Assembly: GCF_024448135.1 (NCBI RefSeq)
Contig: NZ_JAMRYX010000053.1
Location: 1-44,506, forward strand
Length of the DNA: 44,506 nt
DNA from: Methylocystis suflitae
GTDB taxonomy: Bacteria > Pseudomonadota > Alphaproteobacteria > Rhizobiales > Beijerinckiaceae
Direction of reading: 5' to 3'
Made by a program: the position numbers and the translations under genes. The notes below the pieces were generated by a model that was not told where the DNA came from, ran no database searches, and was given only the letters and a program-made list of their open reading frames with translations. Positions 1 through 7,211 of the stretch are shown here, piece by piece. Position 1 is the first letter of the stretch; every line of letters starts with the position of its first letter.

Positions 1-222
1 CAGATGCGCGGCCCCGCCAGCCCCGGCGATGATGACCTGGAAGCCTTCCGATTCGGCGCCCTTCGCGAACGCCGCCAGCCGGTCGGGCGTGCGATGGGCC
101 GAAACGATGCGCACGTCATAGCCGATCTCGAGCGCCGCGAGAGTTTCCACCGCGTGGCGCATCGTCGCCCAGTCGGACTGCGACCCCATGATGACGGCGA
201 CCGGCGGCTTCGACTTCCCCAC
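1..222 (-). CDS. purE: PurE, N5-carboxyaminoimidazole ribonucleotide mutase (N-terminal part, cut by window edge)
   Basis: The 74 codons present encode the start of class I PurE, which converts N5-CAIR to CAIR in de novo purine synthesis in the cytoplasm. The translation begins with [17 protein letters not shown] and continues to ...[12 protein letters not shown] and ...[12 protein letters not shown]. The MGSQSD loop, the SAHRTP motif with its catalytic His and the GAGGAAHL loop are all family hallmarks. I place the start at a GTG (222-220) because AAGGAAG lies about 7 nt upstream and the protein then has the usual short N-terminus. About half of the usual length of roughly 160 residues is missing beyond position 1. 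In many alphaproteobacteria purK follows; that would be outside the window. The gene is divergent from the antiporter at 383. Confidence 0.93.
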   Translation of the reverse strand, partial: MGKSKPPVAVIMGSQSDWATMRHAVETLAALEIGYDVRIVSAHRTPDRLAAFAKGAESEGFQVIIAGAGGAAHL

Positions 223-382
223 TCTGGCTTCCTTCGCAAAGGGAAGCCATGCGGCATAGACGATGGCTTCCCGATAGGCAAGCGCGCGATTGGCGTCGAT
301 CGCAGGCCGATTTCACTTCGCGAGCGGGCGGCGCGCAGCTAAACAACCCTGCAAGATTTTCTTTGATTGGAGTAGACGCGAC

Positions 383-1594
383 ATGGATGAAGGTCTGAGG
401 CAAGCGGTCGCGGTGCTGGCCGTTGCGATGATCGTCGCAATTGCCGCGCGTCAGATCAGACTGCCCTATACGGTCGGACTGGTTCTTGTCGGCGCCGCCG
501 TCGCTTTGTCGGGCGCCGACTTCGCGCCGCATCTGACTCATGATCTGATTTTCGACCTCATCTTGCCGCCGCTCCTGTTCGAGGCGGCGCTGACCCTGTC
601 CTGGCGCGAACTGGTGCGCGATTCGCTGCCTTTGCTCGCGCTCGCGGGAATCGGAACGGTCGTTTCCGCAGCCGTTGTCACAGCGTCGATGACGACGTTG
701 CTCCACTGGCCTCTTTTCTCGGCGATGCTGTTTGGCGCGCTGATCGCGGCGACGGATCCGGTCGCGATCATTGCGATGTTCAAGGACAACCGGATCAAAG
801 GCCGCATGCGGCTGCTGGTCGAAAGCGAAAGCCTGCTCAACGACGGCGCTGCGGCGGTGCTCTTCGTCATGGCGCTCGCCTTCGTGCAGAGCGGCGGCGC
901 GGACCAGAGCGCCGCGGCGACCGCCTTGACTCTCGGGAAAGTCGTGTTCGGCGGCGTCATTGTCGGGGCCTTGTTCGGCGGGGCCGCCATCCTCGCCTCG
1001 CTGCGCACCTCGGAACATCTCATCGAAGCGGCGCTGACGACCATCGCCGCATTCGGCTCTTTTCTGGTCGCCGAATATTTCCATGTCTCCGGCGTGCTGG
1101 CGACGGTGACGGCCGGCCTCGTCATGGGCAATCTGGGCCTGCTGAGCGAGCACGAAGGCGGCTACATCACCCTCAAGGGGCGCGAATTCGTTCTGTCCTT
1201 TTGGGATTTCGCGGCTTTCCTGGCCAATTCGATGGTGTTTCTCATGATTGGCGCGGATGTGGCGTCGACTCCGTTCGGCGCCATTGGGGCGACGGCGCTG
1301 GCCGTGGGGATCGCTACGGTGCTTTGCGCGCGCGCCGTCGTCGTCTATCCGTTGAGTTCGTTGTTTTTCCTTTCGCGATGGAAGATCTCGTTTCGCGAGC
1401 AGCATGTTCTCTGGTGGGGCGGCTTGCGCGGCGCGCTTGCGCTCGCCCTGGCGCTATCGCTTCCCGGCGATCTGCCGCAACGCGACGAGATACTCGCCAT
1501 CACTTTCGCAGTGGTCGGCTTCTCGATTGTGGTTCAGGGCCTCACCATGCCGCTGCTGCTCCGCGCCCTCGGCTTCGTGGCGGGGCGGCCATAA
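383..1594 (+). CDS. CPA1-family Na+/H+ antiporter
   Basis: A 403-residue integral membrane protein with about 12 hydrophobic segments, typical of the monovalent cation:proton antiporter-1 (NhaP-like) family, which exchanges cytoplasmic Na+ or K+ for H+ across the inner membrane. The diagnostic TDP motif is at about residues 124-126 (AATDPVAIIAMF), and the ESESLLND motif, whose ND is ion-binding in this family, is at about 147-154. A C-terminal cytoplasmic domain is absent, so this is the short form. I chose the ATG at 383; an in-frame start at 290 would add a non-hydrophobic, Arg-rich stretch that does not look like this family. The gene is monocistronic and converges on the DUF465 gene at 1642. 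The transported ion cannot be read from sequence. Confidence 0.9.
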   Translation: MDEGLRQAVAVLAVAMIVAIAARQIRLPYTVGLVLVGAAVALSGADFAPHLTHDLIFDLILPPLLFEAALTLSWRELVRDSLPLLALAGIGTVVSAAVVTASMTTLLHWPLFSAMLFGALIAATDPVAIIAMFKDNRIKGRMRLLVESESLLNDGAAAVLFVMALAFVQSGGADQSAAATALTLGKVVFGGVIVGALFGGAAILASLRTSEHLIEAALTTIAAFGSFLVAEYFHVSGVLATVTAGLVMGNLGLLSEHEGGYITLKGREFVLSFWDFAAFLANSMVFLMIGADVASTPFGAIGATALAVGIATVLCARAVVVYPLSSLFFLSRWKISFREQHVLWWGGLRGALALALALSLPGDLPQRDEILAITFAVVGFSIVVQGLTMPLLLRALGFVAGRP

Positions 1595-1641
1595 GCGGCG
1601 ATCCGGCCACAGAGCGGCGAGAGGAACGAAGCCAACCCAGC

Positions 1642-1857
1642 TTAAGCGATAATGTCGGGCGTGAGCTGGTCTTCGAGATAGGCGATGCGGTCGCGCAGCA
1701 GCAGCTTGCGCTTCTTCAGCCGCTGAATCTGCAGCTGATCGGCGGCGCCGATCGCCAGCAACGCGTCGATCGCGGTCTCCAGATCGTGATGCTCCAAACG
1801 AAGCCGCGCGACTTCAGCGCGAGTCACGCCCGTGTCGATCTCGCTCGTATCGTTCAT
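1642..1857 (-). CDS. DUF465/YdcH-family small coiled-coil protein
   Basis: A 71-residue charged helical protein starting MNDTSEIDTGVTRAEV. The pattern of heptad-spaced leucines plus the RLKKRKLLLRDRI...LEDQL segment matches DUF465 (YdcH), whose members are about 60-75 residues long and of unknown function. An in-frame TTG start at 1914 would add 19 residues that look like read-through of upstream sequence; the ATG at 1857 has an AGGGCGA stretch just ahead and is preferred. It lies about 100 bp downstream of selO on the same strand, and a second DUF465 gene lies on the other side of selO. No membrane segment or catalytic motif is visible. Confidence 0.85.
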   Translation of the reverse strand: MNDTSEIDTGVTRAEVARLRLEHHDLETAIDALLAIGAADQLQIQRLKKRKLLLRDRIAYLEDQLTPDIIA

Positions 1858-1959
1858 TGACAGTCGCCCTCGAACGCCATTGAACGTTGGGGAATCGTTT
1901 GCTCTGGAGCGCAATTATCGCGCCGCGGGCAAGGGTCGTTCAAGCGAATTGCTCTGTCG

Positions 1960-3375
1960 TCATTCATAGGCGCTCCGCATCTCGTCGATTGCAGCGATCT
2001 TGGCGTAAAGCGGCGTCCAGTCGTCGCGCTCGGCGATCGCCGCCCAAAGCGCCTCGACCTCGTCGATCAGCATCGTACAGGGCGCCGAGCGCTGGAAATA
2101 GGGGTGATCCAGGCGCGCCGTCGGCGCCGGCTCATGTTCGGCCAAAGCGGCGCGAAGTGGCGTGAAAGCTTCCGCTTCGTAATGCGCCGCGGACGGACTG
2201 TGTTTGGCGCGCCCGGCGGACGCCATGCCGCCGCGCCAGTCGAAGAGGGTCTGTTCGAAGGGGGCCTGCGTCACTGTCAGAAAATCGACAAAGGCCTTCG
2301 CCAGCGCAGCGTCGGCTTCCTCGCCGGCCGAGGCGAGCCCCAGCCGACGGAGCAGCGCCGCCCGAAATTCCTGCTGAATGCGCGTGGGGAAGGTCGCCAG
2401 AACCTGTTCGGCGGCCTTTAACCCGATGAGGGGGATCAGGCATTCGGCCAGACGGGACAGGTTCCAGCCGAGCGCGCCGGGCTGGCGGCCAAAGGCGTAA
2501 AGCCCACTTTCGTCGAAATAGGCGGCGGTGAAGGTCGGGTCGTAGACCGGCGCAAAGCGCCATGGGCCATAGTCGAAGCTCTCGCCGGTGACGTTGATAT
2601 TGTCGGAATTGAGCACGCCATGAACGAAGCCTGACGCCATATAGCCGGCGCCGAGCCGGGCGACGCGCGCTGTGACCTCGTCGAGAAAGGCGAGAGCCCT
2701 CTCCGGCGCCGGAAGATCGGTGAGGGCGGGAAAATAGTGGCGGCAGACGTGGTCGAGCAGCCTCTCGATCGCCGCGGCGTCGTCATGGAAGGCGAGACGC
2801 TGAAACGTTCCGATGCGAATATGCGAATGCGACAGGCGCACCAACACGCTTGAGCGTGTCGGCGAGGGTTCGTCGCCGCGCATCAGCGCCTCGCCTGTTT
2901 CGATCAGGCTGAAAGTTTTGGAAGTGTCGACGCCGAGCGCCTCCAGCATCTCCGTCGCCAGAATCTCGCGCATGCCGCCCTTGAGCGTCAGCCGCCCATC
3001 GCCGCGCCGCGACCAGGGAGTCTGGCCGCTGCCCTTGGTGCCAAGATCGAGCAGGCGGCCATCCTTGGCGTCGCGCAATTGCGCGAACAGGAAGCCGCGA
3101 CCGTCGCCGAGATCCGAGTTGTACACGCGGAATTGGTGGCCGTGGTAGCGCAGCGCCAGCGGATGCGCGAGCCCGCCCGGGAGCGGCGAAAAACGCCCCA
3201 TGTGCTCAACCCACTCCGCATCACTCAGCCCGTCGAGGCCGACCCGCGCCGCCCAACGCTGATTGCGGTAGCGAAGTCGATGTTCGGGGAACGTGGCAGG
3301 TTCGACGCGGTCGAAGAAGGGCTCGCCCAGACCTTCGTGCAACGTCTCGGCGCGATAAAGCTCGGTAACGGGCAT
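1960..3375 (-). CDS. selO: SelO, protein adenylyltransferase (YdiU/UPF0061 family)
   Basis: A 471-residue pseudokinase-fold enzyme that transfers AMP from ATP to protein Ser/Thr/Tyr residues; in other bacteria SelO modifies redox and metabolic enzymes during oxidative stress. Family signatures are LGTKGSGQTPWSRRGDGRLT (about residues 111-130, nucleotide-binding), KGGMREIL (132-139), HGVLNSDN (252-259, containing the catalytic Asn/Asp) and DYGPWRFAP (268-276, with the metal-binding Asp). Length fits the bacterial family. The reading frame is open to an ATG at 3450, but the sequence from there on forms a strong intrinsic terminator for the gene upstream (3418-3447). I therefore place the start at the ATG at 3375 (MPVTELYRAE). 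The ribosome site there is weak. No C-terminal Cys or Sec is present. Confidence 0.93.
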   Translation of the reverse strand: MPVTELYRAETLHEGLGEPFFDRVEPATFPEHRLRYRNQRWAARVGLDGLSDAEWVEHMGRFSPLPGGLAHPLALRYHGHQFRVYNSDLGDGRGFLFAQLRDAKDGRLLDLGTKGSGQTPWSRRGDGRLTLKGGMREILATEMLEALGVDTSKTFSLIETGEALMRGDEPSPTRSSVLVRLSHSHIRIGTFQRLAFHDDAAAIERLLDHVCRHYFPALTDLPAPERALAFLDEVTARVARLGAGYMASGFVHGVLNSDNINVTGESFDYGPWRFAPVYDPTFTAAYFDESGLYAFGRQPGALGWNLSRLAECLIPLIGLKAAEQVLATFPTRIQQEFRAALLRRLGLASAGEEADAALAKAFVDFLTVTQAPFEQTLFDWRGGMASAGRAKHSPSAAHYEAEAFTPLRAALAEHEPAPTARLDHPYFQRSAPCTMLIDEVEALWAAIAERDDWTPLYAKIAAIDEMRSAYE

Positions 3376-3417
3376 AAGGACCGGGTCTCGCAAATCGCGC
3401 GCCGCGGCGCGAATGCC

Positions 3418-3447
3418 AAAAAAATAAGGCGGAGATCTCTCTCCGCC
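3418..3447 (-). terminator. Intrinsic terminator of the upstream DUF465 gene
   Basis: On the minus strand the sequence reads GGCGGAGA-GAGA-TCTCCGCC followed by TTATTTTTTT: a perfect 8-bp GC-rich stem, a 4-nt loop and a U-rich tail. It begins about 35 nt after the stop codon at 3483 and ends about 40 nt before the preferred selO start, so it separates the two genes and argues against the longer selO reading frame. Confidence 0.85.
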
Positions 3448-3482
3448 CATGGCGTGAAGCAGAAAGTGAGCGAAGGGAAACG

Positions 3483-3662
3483 CTAATGTCGCGTTTCGCT
3501 AATCGACAATTTGGCGAGCTCGTCCTTGATCTGCAGCTTTTTGCGCTTGAGTTCCAGGATCTTCAATTCGTCCGATTGGGGATGCAGCTGTTCCTGCTCG
3601 ATCTCCTTTTTAAGCGCCTCGTGGCGGCGCTGGAGTTCGACGATATGGCCCTGCAAGGACAT
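3483..3662 (-). CDS. DUF465/YdcH-family small protein, second copy
   Basis: A 59-residue charged helical protein (MSLQGHIVELQRRHEAL...) ending in ELAKLSISETRH. The ELKRKKLQIKDEL segment corresponds to the RLKKRKLLLRDRI segment of the DUF465 protein at 1642, so the two are distant paralogues flanking selO. The start is set by an excellent ribosome-binding site, AAGGAGG, 6 nt before the ATG at 3662; the frame stays open to 3851 but without such a signal. A strong terminator follows directly (3418-3447), so it is probably a single-gene unit. Function unknown; family members are cytoplasmic coiled-coil proteins. Confidence 0.88.
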   Translation of the reverse strand: MSLQGHIVELQRRHEALKKEIEQEQLHPQSDELKILELKRKKLQIKDELAKLSISETRH

Positions 3663-3911
3663 GCGAAACCTCCTTAACTCTCTCCGCTCGACAAGCGGGA
3701 GCGGCGTTAAGTCTGCCACAAAGCGGGCGCGCCGCAAGACTCGAAATCGCTCAATGTCACAAAACTTTTGCACGCGAAGCCCGCGTCCTTTACGGAACGT
3801 CAATTCTTTCCGTGGCTTGCGGTCAAGGCTGTTTCCCAACGTCGCAGGCAAACCCCGCTTGCGCGTTGCCGCGTACGTCAGTATAGACGGGCGCTCCGGC
3901 CCACGGGCCTG

Positions 3912-3986
<75 letters not shown>

Positions 3987-4132
3987 TTTAGGCGGCCCAT
4001 TTCGGTTCGCCCGTCGCCGCAAGCCTTGCAACATTGACCCGACGTGCGCGCGAAACTGTAGCTCGTCGCTTGCCCGAGCATATTCGCGCGCCATCTGGCG
4101 TCTTGCTTCGTTTGAAGAGGCAGGGCCAGCAT

Positions 4133-4411
4133 ATGTGGAAATATCTCGTCCTCACCCTGCTTGGCCTCTCCGTCGCCGCCGGCGCGGCCCAGTCGAAAGA
4201 TCACGCAAAGGCGCCCCAAGCAAAGGCGCCCCAGGCAAGGGCGCCCACTATCCTGCGCATGCCCGGGGGCGCCCAGACTCAACCCGACGGTCCGATCCCT
4301 TACTCGGTCTGGTACTACGTCCTTTATCAGCCGTTTTGCGAGGGCAAATCCGCGAAGACATGCGTTTGGGCGTGTGGAGAGGCGCCTGCCCAGGCCGGCC
4401 GCGCTGAGTAA
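4133..4411 (+). CDS. Small secreted protein with KAPQA repeat, unknown function
   Basis: A 92-residue protein I do not recognise. It starts MWKYLVLTLLGLSVAAGAAQS, a short signal peptide probably cleaved after AGA or AAQS. A Lys/Ala/Pro repeat (KAPQAKAPQARAPT, about residues 26-39) follows, then a compact C-terminal half with three cysteines (YQPFCEG...TCVWACGEAP) and the aromatic patch YSVWYYVLY. The cysteines suggest an oxidised periplasmic or exported domain. The ATG at 4133 is preceded by GAAGAGGCAGGG and is preferred because it begins at the signal peptide; an upstream in-frame start at 4034 would place 33 Arg-rich residues ahead of it. It lies 147 bp downstream of tRNA-Val. Confidence 0.6.
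   Translation: MWKYLVLTLLGLSVAAGAAQSKDHAKAPQAKAPQARAPTILRMPGGAQTQPDGPIPYSVWYYVLYQPFCEGKSAKTCVWACGEAPAQAGRAE
4207..4248 (+). repeat. Three tandem 15-bp units inside the small secreted protein gene
   Basis: Units of the type AAAGGCGCCCCAAGC start at 4207, 4222 and 4237. The first two differ at one base, the third is slightly diverged. They encode the in-frame KAPQA/KAPQA/RAPT stretch. This is a coding minisatellite, so copy number may vary among strains. Confidence 0.8.
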
Positions 4412-4513
4412 GCGCTCGTGGCCAAGGCGCGTTCGCCATCTCGATTGCCTCGTTCCATTGCCGCGTCCATAGCTGCTCCCCTCCGCCCTGAACGGGCGAA
4501 AGCGGAGGAGACC

Positions 4514-4792
4514 ATGGACCTGCCTGCGATTGACCCGTTGATTGGGATTGGCGTCGCCGCCTCGACCGCCATCACCGACGCGGTCTATGTGTTCTTCAAC
4601 GCCGCCGTGTCGGAGCGTCGGCGCGTGGCCGCCGCGAGCTGGAGCAGCATCTGGTATCTGCTCTCGGCCTTTGCGGTGATCAGCTATACGTCGAACTGGG
4701 CCTATGTGGCGTTCGCGGCGGTGGGCGCCTGGGTCGGCGGCTTCTTGTCCATCACCGTGCTGAACCGCCTCGTGCCCCTGCGCAAACCATAG
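4514..4792 (+). CDS. Small inner-membrane protein, unknown function
   Basis: A 92-residue protein starting MDLPAIDPLIGIGVAAS with three hydrophobic stretches: about residues 10-30, 43-62 and 63-82. They are separated by a short charged loop (SERRRVAAAS), and the C-terminus is basic (NRLVPLRKP). It looks like a small multi-pass membrane protein; I recognise no family. The ATG at 4514 has a GGAGGAG ribosome site 4-5 nt upstream, which decides the start over an in-frame ATG at 4418. It follows the secreted-protein gene by 102 bp in the same direction and may be cotranscribed. Confidence 0.65.
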   Translation: MDLPAIDPLIGIGVAASTAITDAVYVFFNAAVSERRRVAAASWSSIWYLLSAFAVISYTSNWAYVAFAAVGAWVGGFLSITVLNRLVPLRKP

Positions 4793-4803
4793 GAATTCGG
4801 CGC

Positions 4804-4827
4804 AAAAAAAACGCCGCTCGCGCGGCG
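4804..4827 (-). terminator. Intrinsic terminator of the minus-strand gene at 4852
   Basis: On the minus strand a 6-bp stem (CGCCGC/GCGGCG with a 4-nt loop, 4812-4827) is followed by eight T residues (4811-4804). It lies 25 nt beyond the stop codon at 4852. It sits between convergent genes and may also help stop transcripts from the plus strand, although the T run is on the minus strand only. Confidence 0.85.
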
Positions 4828-4851
4828 CGAGGAGCAAGAAATTCGGCGTGG

Positions 4852-5052
4852 TCAGTCGCGCATGACGGGTTGATGGAGATCCTGGATCAGCAGCGGTAGG
4901 CGCTTGGCGGAAGCGCTGGCGACGCTCACCTCCTGCTTGTCGCGCGCGAAACCGCGCGCCTTTGTTTCATGGTTGACGTTGGTGGCGAGGCCGAGGGCGA
5001 GAAAACCGACCCAAAACGCGAGGGGCACGAAGCGCGAGTTCGCAAGCGACAT
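4852..5052 (-). CDS. Small single-pass membrane or exported protein, unknown function
   Basis: A 66-residue protein starting MSLANSRFVPLAFWVGFLALGLATNVNHE. It has one N-terminal hydrophobic segment (about residues 9-24), then a polar basic tail ending IQDLHQPVMRD. The start at 5052 is supported by a GGGAGA site 5-6 nt upstream. A clear intrinsic terminator follows the gene, which supports it being real. It is divergent from the MocR-type regulator at 5294 across a 241-bp gap, an arrangement often seen between MocR regulators and their targets, but nothing else links them. No family recognised. Confidence 0.6.
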   Translation of the reverse strand: MSLANSRFVPLAFWVGFLALGLATNVNHETKARGFARDKQEVSVASASAKRLPLLIQDLHQPVMRD

Positions 5053-5293
5053 TTTGGTCTCCCTCGATTTTCTTAGCGCCTCTGATTGGGCAATTGCAGC
5101 TTTCCCCAATGCGCGTCCAAGTAAAAGCGCCAGGAGCAAGCAACCTCATGGCGCCAGATCAAAACAGTTCTCCTCTCTGGCTGGCGTCCTCGCCTGCAGG
5201 CCTGCCAAAGTTGGCGCCAATGCTTACCTTACCTGTGGACCTATGCGGCACGGTCGAAAGCGCATTAGCCTGCGCCCAGGGGAGATTGCAGCG

Positions 5294-6817
5294 ATGACCT
5301 TCACGACCACGGATCGTCCAGCGCCCATCGTCAAGAGCGGGCATGTGCAACTGTCGATCATTCTGGCCGAGTCAGACAAGAACACTCTGCAGAACCAGAT
5401 CTTCGATCAGATCCGCTCGATGATTCTTAATGGTCAGCTGAAGTGCGACGATCCGATGCCGACGACGCGCGAATTGAGCAGCCAGCTTGGCGTCTCACGC
5501 AACACGGCCGTGCTGGCCTATGAGCGCCTGATCGCCGAAGGCTATATCCGCACGAAGCCATATGTGGGCACCTTCGTTTCGCCGGATCTGCCGGACACGG
5601 CGTTTCTGTCGGCCGATCACCGCACGCCGCTGACGCAAGAGCAGGGGGCTGCGATCGAAGTTCCAGCGGCCTGCGGCGCGTTGCGCACCCATCGCCTCGC
5701 CGACCCGGAGCGCCGTCGTCTCGCCGCCGATTTCTGGGTGGGCCGGCCGGACGCGCGATCCTTTCCGCTCAAGGCCTGGTCGCATCACATCAAGAATCGG
5801 CTGAAGGCGGTCGGCGCCAATCTCACGAGCTATAATGACGCCGCAGGATTGATGGAGCTGCGGCGCGCCGTCGCCAAACATCTTGCGCCGGCGCGCGGCG
5901 TCGTCGCCGATCCGGAGCAGATCGTCATCGTCGGCGGCTGCCAGGACGGCTTCAATCTCGTCGGCCGCCTGCTCGTGACGCCCGGGTCCACCGCCGTCGT
6001 CGAGTCGCCTTGCTATCAGGGCGCCGCCTTCGTGCTCGAAAGCCTTGGGGCGACGCTTCATCCCGTGCCCGTGGACCAGGACGGGCTCGACGTGTCGCGA
6101 TTGCCGAAAACCAGGGGCGCCGTCGCCTATGTGACGCCGTCGCATCAATATCCGATCGGCGTGACCATGAGCCTGCAGCGGCGGCTCGAGCTTCTTGCCT
6201 GGGCGACGCAGTACGACGCCTACATTATGGAAGACGACTATGACAGCGACTTCCGTTTTATCGGTTCGCCGCTGACGGCGCTGAAGGGGCTCGATCGCAA
6301 CGAGCGCGTCATCTACCTCGGCACCTTCTCCAAGTGCATGGGACCCGGACTGCGCCTCGGCTATGTCGTGCTGCCCCGCCGTCTCGCCGAAGCCGGCCGG
6401 CGCATGAAAATGCTGATGAACAATGGCCAAAGCTGGCTAGAACAGGCGGCGATGGCGGATTTCATGTCGAGCGGCGAATTCGGGCGCCATTTGCGGCGCA
6501 TCCGCCAGCTCTATCGCGATCGGCGCGACGCGCTGCTGGGCGCGCTGCGGAATCATTTCGGCGCCTGCGAGATCTACGGCGACCAGGCCGGCATGCATCT
6601 CGTCTGGAAGCTGCCGGACGGTTTTCCGGACGCCGCCGAGGTGGAGAAGAGAGGCGTTGCCGCGGGCGTTGGCGTCTGTTCGCTGGCGACGGGCTCGGCG
6701 CTGCGCTTCGACGACAATGACGGCGGCGATCGGCTGCTGATGCTGGGCTTCGTCGCGCTCACCGAAAAAGAGATCGAGAACGGAATCGCGCGGCTGGCGC
6801 AGGCGCTGAAGGCGTAG
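5294..6817 (+). CDS. MocR/PdxR-type transcriptional regulator (GntR HTH fused to aminotransferase fold)
   Basis: A 507-residue protein. The N-terminal winged helix of GntR type spans about residues 30-95 (LQNQIFDQIRSMI..., TTRELSSQLGVSRNTAVLAYERL). A class I aminotransferase-like domain runs from about 125 to the end. PLP-binding features are NDAAG near 180, EDDYDSDFRF near 317 and the Schiff-base lysine in TFSKCMGPGLRLGY (about K347). Such proteins use PLP as an effector or cofactor to control genes of vitamin B6, amino-acid or amine metabolism. No pdx, gab or taurine genes are nearby, so the target is unknown; the divergent small gene at 5052 is one candidate. The ATG at 5294 follows AGGGGAGA; an in-frame start at 4904 would overlap the divergent gene. 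Confidence 0.88.
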   Translation: MTFTTTDRPAPIVKSGHVQLSIILAESDKNTLQNQIFDQIRSMILNGQLKCDDPMPTTRELSSQLGVSRNTAVLAYERLIAEGYIRTKPYVGTFVSPDLPDTAFLSADHRTPLTQEQGAAIEVPAACGALRTHRLADPERRRLAADFWVGRPDARSFPLKAWSHHIKNRLKAVGANLTSYNDAAGLMELRRAVAKHLAPARGVVADPEQIVIVGGCQDGFNLVGRLLVTPGSTAVVESPCYQGAAFVLESLGATLHPVPVDQDGLDVSRLPKTRGAVAYVTPSHQYPIGVTMSLQRRLELLAWATQYDAYIMEDDYDSDFRFIGSPLTALKGLDRNERVIYLGTFSKCMGPGLRLGYVVLPRRLAEAGRRMKMLMNNGQSWLEQAAMADFMSSGEFGRHLRRIRQLYRDRRDALLGALRNHFGACEIYGDQAGMHLVWKLPDGFPDAAEVEKRGVAAGVGVCSLATGSALRFDDNDGGDRLLMLGFVALTEKEIENGIARLAQALKA

Positions 6818-6850
6818 CGCTTAACGCGTGCCTTTATTGCAGCGCGCGCC

Positions 6851-7189
6851 AACCCTCTCCCATCGGGAGAGGGTGGCTGCGGAGCAGCCGGGTGAGGGGT
6901 TCCCTGCTCTCATTTTAGCGCAGCCGCAGCGGATTCCTTGCGCCTGAAGCGGAGAGATCGCAACCCCTCACCCCGGTCCTTCGGACCGACCCTCTCCCGA
7001 CGGGAGAGGGTATCCGCGTGCTAACCCTCTCCCCTGGGGAGAGGGTTGCTGCGAAGCAGCCGGGAGAGGGGTTGCCGCGCTGCATGGGTTTGCGTAACGC
7101 AGTGGCGCGCCGCTCACATCGACTTCGAGTGAAGCGAGCGGCCCTCTCCCCGGTCCTTCGGACCGACCCTCTCTCTTTGGGAGAGGGTC
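6851..7189. repeat. Tandem pair of composite inverted palindromic repeats
   Basis: The 394-bp gap between the regulator (ends 6817) and the MFS gene (starts 7212) is almost filled by four related modules of about 50 bp: 6851-6901, 6962-7011, 7023-7073 and 7140-7189. Each has the CCCTCTCC...GGGAGAGGG palindrome plus a second small hairpin (GGCTGC.GCAGCC or GGTCC-TTC-GGACC). Modules 1 and 2 face each other across a 60-bp spacer, and modules 3 and 4 likewise across 66 bp, so the array is a tandem duplication of a head-to-head doublet. It resembles REP/BIME-type elements. No coding sequence was seen in it. Confidence 0.9.
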
Positions 7190-7211
7190 AGCGCGCGAGC
7201 CTTGTAGGTTC

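Noticed and set aside
116..1405. 429-codon minus-strand open frame across the antiporter
   Set aside because: Arg/Gln/Asp-rich composition with no family likeness; it is the antisense frame of a clear CPA1 antiporter in GC-rich DNA.
5100..5290. Repeated GGCGCCA motifs as MocR binding sites
   Set aside because: Short GC-rich words recur by chance in this genome; spacing and orientation are irregular.
6851..7189. CRISPR array
   Set aside because: Modules are palindromic, alternate in orientation and have only four copies with dissimilar spacer lengths; no cas genes are present.
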